This document shows positions 23,159 to 32,787 of a DNA stretch of 42,771 bases, piece by piece; positions within the stretch are counted from its first letter, which is position 1, and every line of letters begins with the position of its first letter. The position numbers and the translations under genes were made by a program. The notes under the pieces are model-generated. The model saw only the letters and a list, made by a program, of their open reading frames with translations, searched no databases and was not told the origin of the DNA. Source of the DNA: Thiohalocapsa halophila (GTDB taxonomy: Bacteria; Pseudomonadota; Gammaproteobacteria; Chromatiales; Chromatiaceae). The DNA lies in NCBI RefSeq assembly GCF_016583825.1, contig NZ_NRRV01000046.1:1-42771 (forward strand), in the 5' to 3' direction.

Positions 23159-26083
23159 ATGAGCAAGCACTCCAAAACACCCGGCCGCGCTCTTCGGGCG
23201 CTCGCGCTACTGGCCACGCTGGCATTCAGTCCGCTGGCTTGGGCTGTCACCGACTTGGTCTTCGTCGTAGACGGTTCGGGCAGCATCAGCTCGACGGACT
23301 GGAACATTCAAAAAGACGGTATCGTTGCTGCCCTCCAGGACCCACTGACCGTCCCGGTCGACGGCAGCATCGGCGTTGCCGTCGTGCAATTCTCCGGCTC
23401 CGCACGCGTGGAGTTCCCTTATCGCATTATCGACTCAGCCGCTGACGTGAGCGCCGCCGTGGCCGCAGTCACCGGCATGAGCCAAATCCGCGGCAGCACC
23501 GGCCCGGGCGAAGGCATCCAGGCGGCAACAGGCCATATGCTGCCGAACGCGCGGATGACAGCGGATCAGTCTTTCTGCTTGTCGACAGACGGCACCACCA
23601 ACACCGGTACTTCCGTGGGCACTGCCATCTCTCAGGCGAAAAGCGCGGGTTTTGGCCTCGACAAGTTCAGCGTCATCGCCATCGAGGATCTGCCATTCTT
23701 CGACGCCCAGCGCGCGGAGAGCCATTACGGCCCACACGTGTTCGGCGGTGGCACCGTCTTCGTCGTCAAGAATGCCGTCGAGTTTGCCAACACCATAGGT
23801 ACACTCTGTCTCGGCGAGCCCGTCAAGCTCGTGGGCCTCGAGGTTACCCAGGCCGTGCAGGACCTGGAGAACAGCGTGGCGCTCGTGGAGAACAAGGACA
23901 CGCTGGTGCGGGCGTACTTGGAGCCGCAGAACGGTACAGATCCGGTCAAAGCGACTGCGCGGCTGCGTGGCTACAACGCACTCGGCACAGAGCTCTCTGG
24001 CTCACCCCTCACCGCCGTCAACGCAGGCGCTGCCATTACCGCAAAGCCGGACGCCCTGGACCGCAGGCCCACCAAGGACGACAGCCTGAACTTCCGCTTA
24101 CCGACCTCCTGGACCACAGGTACAGTAACCCTGGAGCTTGAGGGAGTCGGCAACACACTCACGTGCGAAGAGGCTGCCGGCCCAACAGCGAACGATTGCA
24201 TGGCACAGGTGGCCTTCAACACCGGCTCCGAGGTCGAGCTGAAATTCTTCAAGGTGCAGTGGGAAGACAACGGCGGCACCACACATGTACCGAGTAGCGC
24301 AGACCTGAACAACCTGGAGCAGCGCGCACTCGCCATGCTGCCGACTGCCCAGGTCGACCGCACCACGGGCTCCACCATCGACATGGGTACCGGGTTCCCG
24401 GCGTTGGCGGACGTCAACGCAGAGCTCGAGTGGAAGCGCTTCCTCGACCTATGCTGGTCTGTACTCGGATGCGAACGCCGCTACTATGGGGCGCTTAGGA
24501 ACCCAGGCAGCCTTTCAGGCCTCGCCAACGACATCCCGGGGACGGTCTCGTCCAGCATTATTAAAGACGGCGACGTCGTCGGGCGCAATGTCCACATCCA
24601 TGAGATCGGCCACACAATGGGCCGCCACCATGCCGTGAGCGCCACCGCAGTCGGTACTGATGGCGCTGGTAGGCCGCTTGGGCCCTGCAGGTCCGTGGCG
24701 GGCACCACAGCGCCGGATTTCCCATTCGTGGAGAATGTTAGCGGAAGCCTGCGCTCGGTGCTCGGGCCCCTGACGCTCGGCGATGAAAAGATCATGTTCG
24801 GCTGGGATTCGCTGCGCGACATGGTCCTTGATCCTACGGCCCACTACGAGTTGATGAGCTATTGCGGCAACTCCAACAACACCTCCCAGTGGATCTCCAG
24901 CTTCACGTGGGAGGGGCTGCGCAACACCATCAACTCCGAGTTCGACAACCTCCCGCCGGCGGGCGCCGGAACCGGCACCAGCTACATGATGATGCGCGGG
25001 CGAATGAATTTCTCAACGGGTACTGCGGAGTTCAGGCCCGTACTGGGCTTTGAAGTTGGCAGCGGCATCACTCCCCCCACACCACCAGCCGGCGATTACG
25101 ACCTGGTGCTCCTGGACGGTAGCGGAGCAGAGATCAGCAGCATAGCCTTCACGCCAGTGCGCATGGATCCCTTCCTGAGCAATCCTTCTGCTCGGGGTGA
25201 CGAGCTTGGGCTGTTCTTGATCCCGGTCCTTGACGACGGCTCCGTGCGTGGGGCCCGAGTGGAGTCCGCCGGCATGACGCTGACGAGCGTCACCGCTAGC
25301 GACAACCCGCCCACCGTGCAGCTCCTCTCACCAAATGGAGGTGAGGTCTGGAGCGGCACCAATGAGACGGTCAGCTGGAGCCAAAACGACGCCGACGGAG
25401 ACGACCTCATCGCCGCCGTTCAATTCAGTCCGGACAACGGTGCGACCTGGCAGACCATTGGCATGGATGTGCAGGCGACATCTGTCGACGTGAACCCACA
25501 GGAGCTCGCCGAGACCAACCAGGCGCTGATCCGAGTGCAGGTCAGCGACGGCTTTGACACCGCCGAGGACGTCTCGGATGCCACCTTCACGACGCCGAAC
25601 TCAGCGCCGACCTGCGATATCACGCAGCCGGGTTCGGGGGATCTGTTCGTGAGCGTGCAGCCGGTGAATTTCGTGGCATTCACCAACGATGTCGAGGACG
25701 GCACTGTCGCCGGAAGCAACATCAGCTGGTCCTCCGATCTCGATGGCAACCTTGGCGCAGGCTCGAGCATCACCCCAACCGCCGACGAGCTAACCGAGGG
25801 GACTCACACGATTACCATGATCTGCACAGACTCCGGTGGCGCAACCGACGAAGACTCGGTCCAAATCGACGTGGCACGAGTCGCCGGTCCGACCTTTACA
25901 CCGGGTGACGCCGACGGTGACGGGGACATTGATCGCGATGACGTCCTCGCGATCATCCGCAACCTACGGCAGAATCCGGCGACCAGTTGTCCTGCTTGCG
26001 ATATGGATGGCGACGGCGACATCGACGGTTTGGACTTCCGGGAGGCACTATTGAGCTGCACACGTCCACGCTGCGCCCCTTAG
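23159..26083 (+). CDS. Secreted VWA - metzincin-like protease - dockerin protein
   Basis: 974 residues with signal peptide 1-29 (cut after AWA). Residues about 31-215 form a VWA/DUF1194-like domain with the MIDAS motif D38-G-S40-G-S42. A region starting LVGLEVTQAVQDLEN (about 222) resembles a module found in large bacterial extracellular proteins. A zinc-protease motif HEIGHTMGRHH is at 481-491 (HExxHxxGxxH), with a Met-turn-like YELMSY at 563-568, the metzincin layout. Beta-sandwich, Ig-like segments follow (about 720-900), with a typical LLSPNGGEVWSG start. The C terminus carries two EF-hand-like loops, GDADGDGDIDRDD at 916 and DMDGDGDIDGLD at 948, arranged as a type I dockerin pair. Predicted extracellular; substrate unknown. 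Domain boundaries are approximate. Confidence 0.88.
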   Translation: MSKHSKTPGRALRALALLATLAFSPLAWAVTDLVFVVDGSGSISSTDWNIQKDGIVAALQDPLTVPVDGSIGVAVVQFSGSARVEFPYRIIDSAADVSAAVAAVTGMSQIRGSTGPGEGIQAATGHMLPNARMTADQSFCLSTDGTTNTGTSVGTAISQAKSAGFGLDKFSVIAIEDLPFFDAQRAESHYGPHVFGGGTVFVVKNAVEFANTIGTLCLGEPVKLVGLEVTQAVQDLENSVALVENKDTLVRAYLEPQNGTDPVKATARLRGYNALGTELSGSPLTAVNAGAAITAKPDALDRRPTKDDSLNFRLPTSWTTGTVTLELEGVGNTLTCEEAAGPTANDCMAQVAFNTGSEVELKFFKVQWEDNGGTTHVPSSADLNNLEQRALAMLPTAQVDRTTGSTIDMGTGFPALADVNAELEWKRFLDLCWSVLGCERRYYGALRNPGSLSGLANDIPGTVSSSIIKDGDVVGRNVHIHEIGHTMGRHHAVSATAVGTDGAGRPLGPCRSVAGTTAPDFPFVENVSGSLRSVLGPLTLGDEKIMFGWDSLRDMVLDPTAHYELMSYCGNSNNTSQWISSFTWEGLRNTINSEFDNLPPAGAGTGTSYMMMRGRMNFSTGTAEFRPVLGFEVGSGITPPTPPAGDYDLVLLDGSGAEISSIAFTPVRMDPFLSNPSARGDELGLFLIPVLDDGSVRGARVESAGMTLTSVTASDNPPTVQLLSPNGGEVWSGTNETVSWSQNDADGDDLIAAVQFSPDNGATWQTIGMDVQATSVDVNPQELAETNQALIRVQVSDGFDTAEDVSDATFTTPNSAPTCDITQPGSGDLFVSVQPVNFVAFTNDVEDGTVAGSNISWSSDLDGNLGAGSSITPTADELTEGTHTITMICTDSGGATDEDSVQIDVARVAGPTFTPGDADGDGDIDRDDVLAIIRNLRQNPATSCPACDMDGDGDIDGLDFREALLSCTRPRCAP

Positions 26084-26192
26084 TAAGCAGGCAATCTTCA
26101 GAGGAGTGAATAGGGCGCATGGATGCGCCTGGAACGACTAAAGCACCAGGGGCCCGTAGTTATTGACACTACGGCCCTGGGTATCCCTCACT

Positions 26193-26219
26193 AGAGCGCC
26201 AAGTTGGCGCTCTATTTTT
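26193..26219 (+). terminator. Rho-independent terminator after the 974-residue protein gene
   Basis: A perfect 8-bp stem AGAGCGCC/GGCGCTCT (26193-26200 and 26206-26213), loop AAGTT, then A and five T (26215-26219). Another hairpin (CCGTAGT/ACTACGG, 26154-26174) precedes it. Confidence 0.88.
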
Positions 26220-26307
26220 CTGCGCACCGCAGACTCATCGACACCAGTTATCCCTTTAGGTGCTCCCTACAAACGGGACAGCCTGGCGACAAAGAGGATC
26301 TTAGCCC

Positions 26308-26814
26308 ATGCGACAGCCCCTCCGGTTATGGCTCATGCTAGGCGTGAGTCTCAGCACAAGCGCCTGCACTGGTGCAATGGCTTCCACCTCGGCAGAGGTC
26401 GAACCTAAGGGCGGCGTCACTGGCTTCGTCTACCATCAAAGCGACGTGCAAACCATGCCAGACACGCCATACACCAGAGGCCTGGTAATCGGCATCGATG
26501 TCGCCGCTTGGAATACTCTCCGAGAGCGCCTGGGACTGACCGGTGAGTTCTCCAGGAACCACTTCAACCTCTCAAGCGAGCTCTACGAAACCGCCATAGC
26601 GGCGCGGGCAGACATCGGAGAGAACGGCCGATACCATTTACAGCTTCCGCCTGGGGACCACATCCTTTGCCTGGGCAACCTACCAGTACCCCCGGTAGAT
26701 GAATCGCGCTACCCGGTCGCTGTCAATGGCTGTGCTCGCGCAGCTGTCCCAAAAGCAGGTTTGCGGCTTGACTTCTATGTTGGAATTGGTGGTGTACGCG
26801 CTGTCACTCCCTGA
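26308..26814 (+). CDS. Putative lipoprotein of unknown function
   Basis: 168 residues. The N terminus MRQPLRLWLMLGVSLSTSAC is a short signal with a cysteine at 20, consistent with a lipobox (TSAC), though the -3 residue is not the usual Leu. The mature part has GGVTGFVYHQSDVQ near its start and LPPGDHILCLGNLPVPP further on. These resemble a carboxypeptidase-regulatory or transthyretin-like beta fold that often stands on surface proteins. A pair of cysteines (about 132 and 152) may form a disulfide. AGAGGA at 26293-26298 supports the start. It has its own transcription unit after the terminator. The family is not recognised. Confidence 0.65.
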   Translation: MRQPLRLWLMLGVSLSTSACTGAMASTSAEVEPKGGVTGFVYHQSDVQTMPDTPYTRGLVIGIDVAAWNTLRERLGLTGEFSRNHFNLSSELYETAIAARADIGENGRYHLQLPPGDHILCLGNLPVPPVDESRYPVAVNGCARAAVPKAGLRLDFYVGIGGVRAVTP

Positions 26815-27437
26815 ATGCAGCGTGCGGAGTAGATATGCTACCTCTGGTTATTGGCTAACGTCGTGTATGCGCGCTCAGGAGCACCCCTGTGTCGGGTGCG
26901 CTGCCCCATACACCTTGTACGATTACAGGCGTTAAAGGGAACTAAACGAGAGGCTCGACGAGACGAGACATCCGACGAACCCAAAGAGAGGCGGTATTGG
27001 CGCATCCCAGGCGCGCGTCAGCTGGCGTCGCGTCGTGACCGCACGCTTCTTAGGCATTCCTGACCCAGGATATCTTCTCCAGATCGCGCCCAACCTGGCA
27101 GCCGCCTCAACCCGTGCCGGCCGCGAACGTGACAGGTGGCGGGCGTCGGTATTGCCCACACACCCTCCGATGCCTGTTATCCACCAGTGTCGCATGGCAA
27201 CCGCGGAGGGCGCCTCGCTGCACAAGCTTTGTCAAGAATCCGCCGCAGCCAAGCGCACGGGTGCCAAACCCGGTACCGTGCATACCGTGAATCTGACACT
27301 GCCAATCCGACTGCCGCTACGTGATCGAAGCCTGATCCTCGTCGAATCCGGCACCGCACTTCGGGCGTCCCCTGCACTACCAGCGCCAACCGACACGATA
27401 TAGACTAGCGGCCCCCTGTTAGGATCGCGGGCACGAC
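26815..27437. other. Gene-free spacer between convergent genes
   Basis: About 620 bases lie between the convergent putative lipoprotein and PPC-protein genes. Short open frames exist on both strands, but none has a ribosome site, signal peptide or recognisable motif. No terminator with a T-tract, tRNA or repeat was recognised. It may contain decayed coding sequence. Confidence 0.45.
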
Positions 27438-29087
27438 TTAGGGCGTATAAGGGTTCGGCCGGCCCTGAAAGGCCGGGAAGGCGTCACTGTTGACCGTGCT
27501 CGGCGGCAGGTTGGTACCGAAGACCGAGAAGTTGTACTGGGACGTGACGGCCCCGTCCGGCACTTCGATGACGCCCGAGAATTGGGTGCACAGACAGCCA
27601 ATCGTGCACTGCGGGCTAGTGCCGCCGCCGGAGCCATCCGGGCAAAGCCCATACTCAACGGTCTCGGCCACCGTCGGAGTCCCGGGGTTTGGGACAAAAA
27701 CCCTACATTGCGTTGCGTTGCCCCCACACGAGCAGGGCACCGCGGGGTCGCTGCTCAATGCACAGCCCGTGCCTGTACACTCGCAGGTCGCTTGGCATTG
27801 TTCTGTGGCGGAACCGAAATCAAAAGGACACACTGGCCAAGTCGCCTCCTCAACCACACGCCGGGAAGGATTGGCGACGGTCAAATCACACCTGTAGCCA
27901 CTCTCGCAGCCACAGGCTTGCGGCGTCGCCTCGGAGCCGGGCGGGCCGCTCGGCCGGCCATCATTATTCCAGTCCGTCTGATACGCAGCGCAGGGCGCCG
28001 TAAGCAGCCGTTTGTGCGTCACGCGCAGGTAGTACGGCCCTGGACTACCCAGCCCCACGACATACCTGTCGTTATTGCCAATATCGCTGTTGACGGCGAG
28101 TAGCGGTGTCGCATAGTTGCCCGCGGCTTCCTGTGCGGCGCCGGCCGCGTCGTACAGCGAAAAGAGCCAATTGCCGTTGGTGCATTCGGCATGGCCGCAG
28201 ATTTCCAAGGCCAAGACCTCGTTGCCGGGCGAGTCGTAGACATACCAATCGTCGTCCAGGCCCTGCGAGTACTGGAAGCCGTCCCCGTCCGGGTCGGGGA
28301 CTTCGGTGCCGGGCTCGAAATTGAGGTTGATGACACCGAACATCGCGACACCCGTGGCAAGAGGGCTCGCTGACTGTGGTCCGTCGTTGGGCTCCAGCTC
28401 GGCGTCGTAGAAGCCGGCGATGAAGTTCTGCGTCTCCAGCGGCGAGCTCTGAATCACGACGGCCAGATTGTAGGGCTCGTAGTTCAGCGCGGTGGGCTGC
28501 AGAGAGATGTAGTAGGTGCCCACCAGACCGAGGGTCACCCGATAGGAGATATCGCCCTGTGGCGACGTGGACCCTGGCACGGCGCCGGCATCGAACTGCG
28601 CAAAGATGTTGCCCGCAGCGTCTCTGACCGCGATTTGCCAGCCCGAGACAGAACCTGTGGGCACCGAGAAATTGATGGTCATGTTCTGGTTGGGCTCGGA
28701 TGTGACCACGTAGAACCAATCTTGGTCCTCCATGCCGTAGGCCTGGCCCCAGAACTTGGTATCGCCCAGCAAGGCGTCTGCAGTGACGATATTGTCGTTC
28801 GGCTCCGTCTCGCCGTATTGCGGTGCCGCCAAGCACGCGCCCAGATAGATGCCGCAGCCGTTGGGGTTGGCCTGACAGGCCGCGAGCATGTTGGCCTGGC
28901 CGGAGGCCTCGCCGTTTAGGTGGCCCGCGTTGAAGCCTTCGTTATAACCGACCCCGCGACCATCGTTGAAGGCTGCGCTGCAATCCGGCCCCTGACTGCT
29001 GTTCTCCCACCATACTTGCCCCACTGCATCGGCGCTGATCAGCACACCGATACAGAGCAGGGCGGCGCTTCTCGTCATCATCATCAA
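27438..29087 (-). CDS. Secreted protein with two PPC-like domains and Cys-rich tail
   Basis: 549 residues with a signal peptide (about 1-23, cut near AVGQ). A short glycine/asparagine-rich segment with four cysteines (36, 71, 78, 85) is followed by two bacterial pre-peptidase C-terminal (PPC)-like domains. Each opens with an EPND motif (EPND at 95-98 and again near 232) and contains the DWFYV / DDWYVY strand. After about 365 the chain becomes cysteine-rich: pairs and triplets such as CGCESGYRC, CECTGTGC and CSCGG indicate several disulfides. PPC domains usually accompany secreted proteases or hydrolases, but no catalytic domain is seen here. It starts with four consecutive Met codons, so the exact start is uncertain by up to 9 bases. 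The function is unknown. Confidence 0.78.
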   Translation of the reverse strand: MMMMTRSAALLCIGVLISADAVGQVWWENSSQGPDCSAAFNDGRGVGYNEGFNAGHLNGEASGQANMLAACQANPNGCGIYLGACLAAPQYGETEPNDNIVTADALLGDTKFWGQAYGMEDQDWFYVVTSEPNQNMTINFSVPTGSVSGWQIAVRDAAGNIFAQFDAGAVPGSTSPQGDISYRVTLGLVGTYYISLQPTALNYEPYNLAVVIQSSPLETQNFIAGFYDAELEPNDGPQSASPLATGVAMFGVINLNFEPGTEVPDPDGDGFQYSQGLDDDWYVYDSPGNEVLALEICGHAECTNGNWLFSLYDAAGAAQEAAGNYATPLLAVNSDIGNNDRYVVGLGSPGPYYLRVTHKRLLTAPCAAYQTDWNNDGRPSGPPGSEATPQACGCESGYRCDLTVANPSRRVVEEATWPVCPFDFGSATEQCQATCECTGTGCALSSDPAVPCSCGGNATQCRVFVPNPGTPTVAETVEYGLCPDGSGGGTSPQCTIGCLCTQFSGVIEVPDGAVTSQYNFSVFGTNLPPSTVNSDAFPAFQGRPNPYTP

Positions 29088-29810
29088 TCTACCCCAGATA
29101 TTGGCGACTCAGCATGGTACTCGCGACTTGGCACAACAACGACAGCCAATCAACTTGGTGGGTCCGAACGGAGTGCACCAAGCGGACCCTGTGACCTGAC
29201 CGGGGCACTGCTGCAACCCGAAACCACCAGGCTGGCTGGCCTCTGATCAGGCATCGCCCCATGCGCGAACGCCCTGAAAGCCCGATTGTGCTGCGCCGCA
29301 AGGGAGATTGGTTTGACCAGCATCAAGCCCTTGACCGCGTACCCTGCTCACTCGTCCCAGTCGCTCAGGCCGCAAAACCTTGGCAAAGCTTCGGCGACGG
29401 CAGGAGGCGGAGCGCACGCTGCAGGTGCCGACGTCGCGACGTGCCGATAGCTGGCCCACTTATCCCAGATTCTCGCCATCGCCACCTGTTAGCATCGGAT
29501 ACTCGCCGGTGGGAGGCCGAGAACCCGGTCGCACTCCGGGAGTTGTGTAGCAAGAAGCGCACGCCAGCGCGGTCTTGGCTAGAGGCAATGCCGAGCTTGG
29601 AAACCGCGGGCGGTTACCAGGGGCGGTGCGATTTTCCCGCCAGCACGGCCGTGAAAATTCCCTTTTCTTGGTCCAGCCGTTACGCCATTATGTCCGCTAG
29701 GATTGCGAAGCGTTGCCCATGCACAAGATGCGCCGACCGCCCTCTGCTACCAGCCCTCTGCTACTAAAGCCGATCCGCACGCGAATCGTGCCTGTTTTGC
29801 TATATCTACC
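29088..29810. other. Divergent gene-free region
   Basis: About 720 bases between the minus-strand PPC protein and the plus-strand membrane protein. An open frame at 29261-29767 has no signal or motif and is rejected. A short direct repeat CCCTCTGCTAC occurs at 29740-29750 and 29754-29764, close to the next gene. Promoters for both flanking genes must lie here, but none is clear. Confidence 0.45.
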
Positions 29811-30515
29811 ATGAACATCGCATCCAAGCCCATCGCCGCCGCGGCCTTCATCGCTGCACTGCTCGCGCTCGCTAGTAGCGTACTGGTGTTTCTCGAGCTC
29901 GGTCGGCTCGAGCGCTCGATCGCCGCGGCGCTCCCCGACGAAGCGACAGAAACGCAACAAGCCCTGCCCACGGACACAGCGGATCTGACTCCGCCCGAGG
30001 CCGACCTTCAGCGCGCAATACAGCAGTTGCAGGCGGAGATCGCCGCGATCCGCGCAGGCCAACAAGTCTCCGCCGTGAGCCCCGTCCCGCCCCGGCCGGC
30101 CGCACCACCGGCAGACAACGACTCGGCCGACGTCGGACCTGAGATTCCCGCCTATACGGAGCCGCCCGTGATCCAACGATTCGCCGAAGAGTGGGGCCAA
30201 AGCGACTGGGGGGCAGCAGCCACGGACGCGGTCGAAACGGCCGCTGTGGACCACCCTTTCTTTGGCGACATCGGCGGCGCCGTCGTCTCGGATTGCCGCC
30301 AGACGGCATGCCAAGTGGAATGGCTCGCTCCTGCCTTCGAAGAGGTCGGCGAAGACGAGCGGGACCGTCTGCTGGGCCAGGCCCGCTACGAAATGCTCGC
30401 CCTTGCCGCTCGGAGCGTTGACGACCTAGGGCCCATGGCCGTCAACTGGCGCGGTGGTGACAACGGCCCCGTCTTGACAGTGACCTTTGAGCAGAACGCC
30501 GGGCAAACGCGCTGA
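29811..30515 (+). CDS. Membrane-anchored periplasmic protein of unknown function
   Basis: 234 residues from ATG 29811. Residues about 8-29 form one transmembrane helix, then a charged helical stretch with coiled-coil tendency (about 60-90), a Pro/Ala-rich linker, and a C-terminal globular domain (about 130-225). The domain carries the motif DCRQTACQVEW; the CxxxxC pair in this setting (DCR..xC+V-W) is common in periplasmic domains of gammaproteobacterial proteins and probably forms a disulfide. The open frame extends upstream to 29703, but those residues look non-coding and the 29811 ATG places the membrane helix at the N terminus. The ribosome site is weak. The function is unknown. Confidence 0.68.
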   Translation: MNIASKPIAAAAFIAALLALASSVLVFLELGRLERSIAAALPDEATETQQALPTDTADLTPPEADLQRAIQQLQAEIAAIRAGQQVSAVSPVPPRPAAPPADNDSADVGPEIPAYTEPPVIQRFAEEWGQSDWGAAATDAVETAAVDHPFFGDIGGAVVSDCRQTACQVEWLAPAFEEVGEDERDRLLGQARYEMLALAARSVDDLGPMAVNWRGGDNGPVLTVTFEQNAGQTR

Positions 30516-30663
30516 TCTCAAGCACACCAGCAACCGGCGCCATGCACGTGATCCCGTCGCCTTAGGCGTCATAAACCAGGAGGCAACACCACAAGGCACG
30601 CTCCTCGACCATCGCCAGCTATCTGGGCGCTACCGGATAGTCCATCCCTCACGAGGTTTCACA

Positions 30664-31251
30664 ATGAAAGACTTGCAGCTACTCCGTCGTTCCACCTGCA
30701 CCCGTTTCACGTCAATCGCAGCAGGTATGCTCCTGCTCTTAGCGGGCGCCGTGACCACCACCGCCTCGGCCAACGACATCGTCATGCATCCCGCCGGCTG
30801 CCAAGCGCCATTCCTCAGCCAGGCCGGTCCCATGCGCTGGCACGAGCATTACCTGATGAACCCCGCCTCGAATATTTCGACGTTCGTGATTTGCCCACTT
30901 ACATTTGACGACGACGTCGTCACATTTACCGCCGGGTCAACGAGCTTCATCGACATCGATGGCGCCATTCAGAACGGCGCTGCGTCGCAGTCGCCGGTCT
31001 GCTTCTTTGCTGCGGCCGCCAGCAACAATCTGAACCTCGATCCGTACATCACCACGGCGGGCGGCGACCGGACCTTTATTCAACCGCTCGGCACCAGCCT
31101 CACCTTCCCACTCTGGGAATCCGGCGGTACCGTGTCCCATGACGCCATCATCGCGGCGACGGGAGCCCCCAACCCGGCCGATTGGAATGTCGCGCTCTTC
31201 TGTCAGCTACCGCCGGGCTACGCACTCTCGACGCTGCATCTGCAGCAGTAG
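30664..31251 (+). CDS. Secreted protein of unknown function
   Basis: 195 residues from ATG 30664, with a long signal peptide (positive MKDLQLLRRSTCTR, hydrophobic core, cut after ASA at about 36). The mature protein is beta-rich and has four cysteines, which could pair in an oxidising compartment. It starts NDIVMHPAGCQAPF. A later segment reads PTSFIDIDGAIQN-like and it ends with FCQLPPGYALSTLHLQQ. GAGG at 30653-30656 supports this start; the frame extends upstream to 30487 without coding character. I do not recognise a family. It closes the run of exported proteins before the minus-strand glycan operon, 225 bases from the convergent methyltransferase gene. Confidence 0.7.
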   Translation: MKDLQLLRRSTCTRFTSIAAGMLLLLAGAVTTTASANDIVMHPAGCQAPFLSQAGPMRWHEHYLMNPASNISTFVICPLTFDDDVVTFTAGSTSFIDIDGAIQNGAASQSPVCFFAAAASNNLNLDPYITTAGGDRTFIQPLGTSLTFPLWESGGTVSHDAIIAATGAPNPADWNVALFCQLPPGYALSTLHLQQ

Positions 31252-31476
31252 TTGCTGCGGCTGCCACTGACGGCTTCCATTGGGCGGCGCCTGCGGTACG
31301 GGATAGGCTGAGCACCGCCCGCCAATCACGGCCAGGGTGGAGTGCGCTTCGCGCATTCCCCCTGATAACTCCTAGAGCCATCGCGCCCGGGCATTATCGG
31401 AGCGAGGTAAAGAAAGAGCCGGGCCCGGACTGCTCAGCAGAGGACGGACCGGCAGCGGCGCTGAAGGGCGTTCCGC

Positions 31477-32739
31477 TCAGACCCGCGTCGAGCGAAGTCG
31501 CGTTTTCAACCAGCGCATTGGCGCGGTCACCCGCCAGGATGTCGAGCGACGCAGCTCGGTCAGCTGCCCCTCTGCGCGACGCTGCGCATCACGCGCCTCT
31601 TCCAGCGTTTCTCGCGCGAGTGCCAACTGCTCCCGAAGATTACTTGGGTCCGTCTCAGGCCCTTCGCTGTCAGAGCGTTGCCCACTCTCCGTAGCTACCG
31701 CCGACGTCCTCGCCAGCCTCGCGCCCATCTCGCCGCTCCGATCTAAGCTGTCGTGCGTTCTGCGGACACAAAATGCAGGTCCCCAGCCGCGATAGCACTC
31801 GGGCTCGCTCTCCGCGGCGTGCTTGCGGGCCATGGTGGCGATGATCATCGTCGGCTTCAGCACCCCCAGATCGATCAGCAGCTCGTTGGCGGCGTGGAGG
31901 CGATCGACAAATTCACGGTCAGCGGCGGCGTCTGCGTCGTAGTTGTGGCCAAACGCTCGGTCGATGAACACATCGGTGAGGTTGCCGAAGGCCATCAGCT
32001 TCAAGAAGTCAAAGCGTTCCACCAACAGCGGCATGATGTCCTGCGCACGAATCCCTTCGAAGCCCTCCCCGGAACAGTCCCAGTTGACGAACTCGTCTTC
32101 GAGGCGCCGAAGCTGCTGATTATACTTTTTGCGCTCGGGCAGGGTCTTCCAGATGGCTTCGACTAGGCGCTGCGCCTCCGGCCAACGCATATGCCCGTTG
32201 CGACCGATGATATCGGAGATCACGAAGCGTGCGTCCTTTGCCATGGCCTCATGGACTTGCTCGAAGACGTGCTCCAACCTGACGATGTGGTGTAGGGAGT
32301 GATGGGCCATCACCGCCGCATAGGTTTCCGAAGGCTGCCAGTGGTTGATGTCGACTTCGGTGAACACGAGAAGATGCGCAACACCAGCGGCCTTTGCGGC
32401 TTCGCGCCCGCGCTCCAGCAACACCGGTGACAGCTCGGTGCACTCCAAGAGGAAGTCCAGGCCCTCCTTTTTCAGGCGTGTGGCGATGTCCACTTCGATG
32501 GAGCAATCTCCGGAGCCGATACTCAGGAAGCGGGATTCACCGCCAGACGCACACTCCGCAAAGGTGTTGGCGAATATCTGCACTGGATCGGCAGTGCCGA
32601 ATAAGCGATTAAGCGGCGGCGCGAGGTAACGGCCTGCCCAGTAGTGGAATATGGGCGGCAGGTCATGGATATTCTCGACTTCGCGATACTGGTCGATCTG
32701 CTGGCGAAGCTTTGCGTTGTAGTCGTTACTGTCGGTCAT
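31477..32739 (-). CDS. Class I SAM-dependent methyltransferase with coiled-coil tail
   Basis: 420 residues. The SAM-binding motif FLSIGSGDCSIEVDIA (about 70-85) and downstream AVMAHHSLHHIV and ARFVISDIIGRNGH segments define a class I methyltransferase over about residues 60-330. The C-terminal 80 residues form a charged coiled coil (LREQLALARETLEEARDA) ending in STSWRVTAPMRWLK. The same S-x-SWR-x-T-x-P-x-R peptide occurs in the giant glycosyltransferase upstream (HSLSWRLTRPVR), where it also ends a coiled coil. It is 48 bases downstream of that gene on the same strand and should be the last gene of the Wzm/Wzt operon. Its substrate is likely a sugar of the exported glycan (inference). Confidence 0.87.
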   Translation of the reverse strand: MTDSNDYNAKLRQQIDQYREVENIHDLPPIFHYWAGRYLAPPLNRLFGTADPVQIFANTFAECASGGESRFLSIGSGDCSIEVDIATRLKKEGLDFLLECTELSPVLLERGREAAKAAGVAHLLVFTEVDINHWQPSETYAAVMAHHSLHHIVRLEHVFEQVHEAMAKDARFVISDIIGRNGHMRWPEAQRLVEAIWKTLPERKKYNQQLRRLEDEFVNWDCSGEGFEGIRAQDIMPLLVERFDFLKLMAFGNLTDVFIDRAFGHNYDADAAADREFVDRLHAANELLIDLGVLKPTMIIATMARKHAAESEPECYRGWGPAFCVRRTHDSLDRSGEMGARLARTSAVATESGQRSDSEGPETDPSNLREQLALARETLEEARDAQRRAEGQLTELRRSTSWRVTAPMRWLKTRLRSTRV

Positions 32740-32787
32740 CCGCTACAGGCCATAGGAGTCGGGCGTTTGAGAAAATGGCGAAGTCTT

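Noticed and set aside
29261..29767. 168-codon plus-strand frame
   Set aside because: It has no signal peptide, motif or ribosome site and overlaps the start region of the better-supported 29811 gene.
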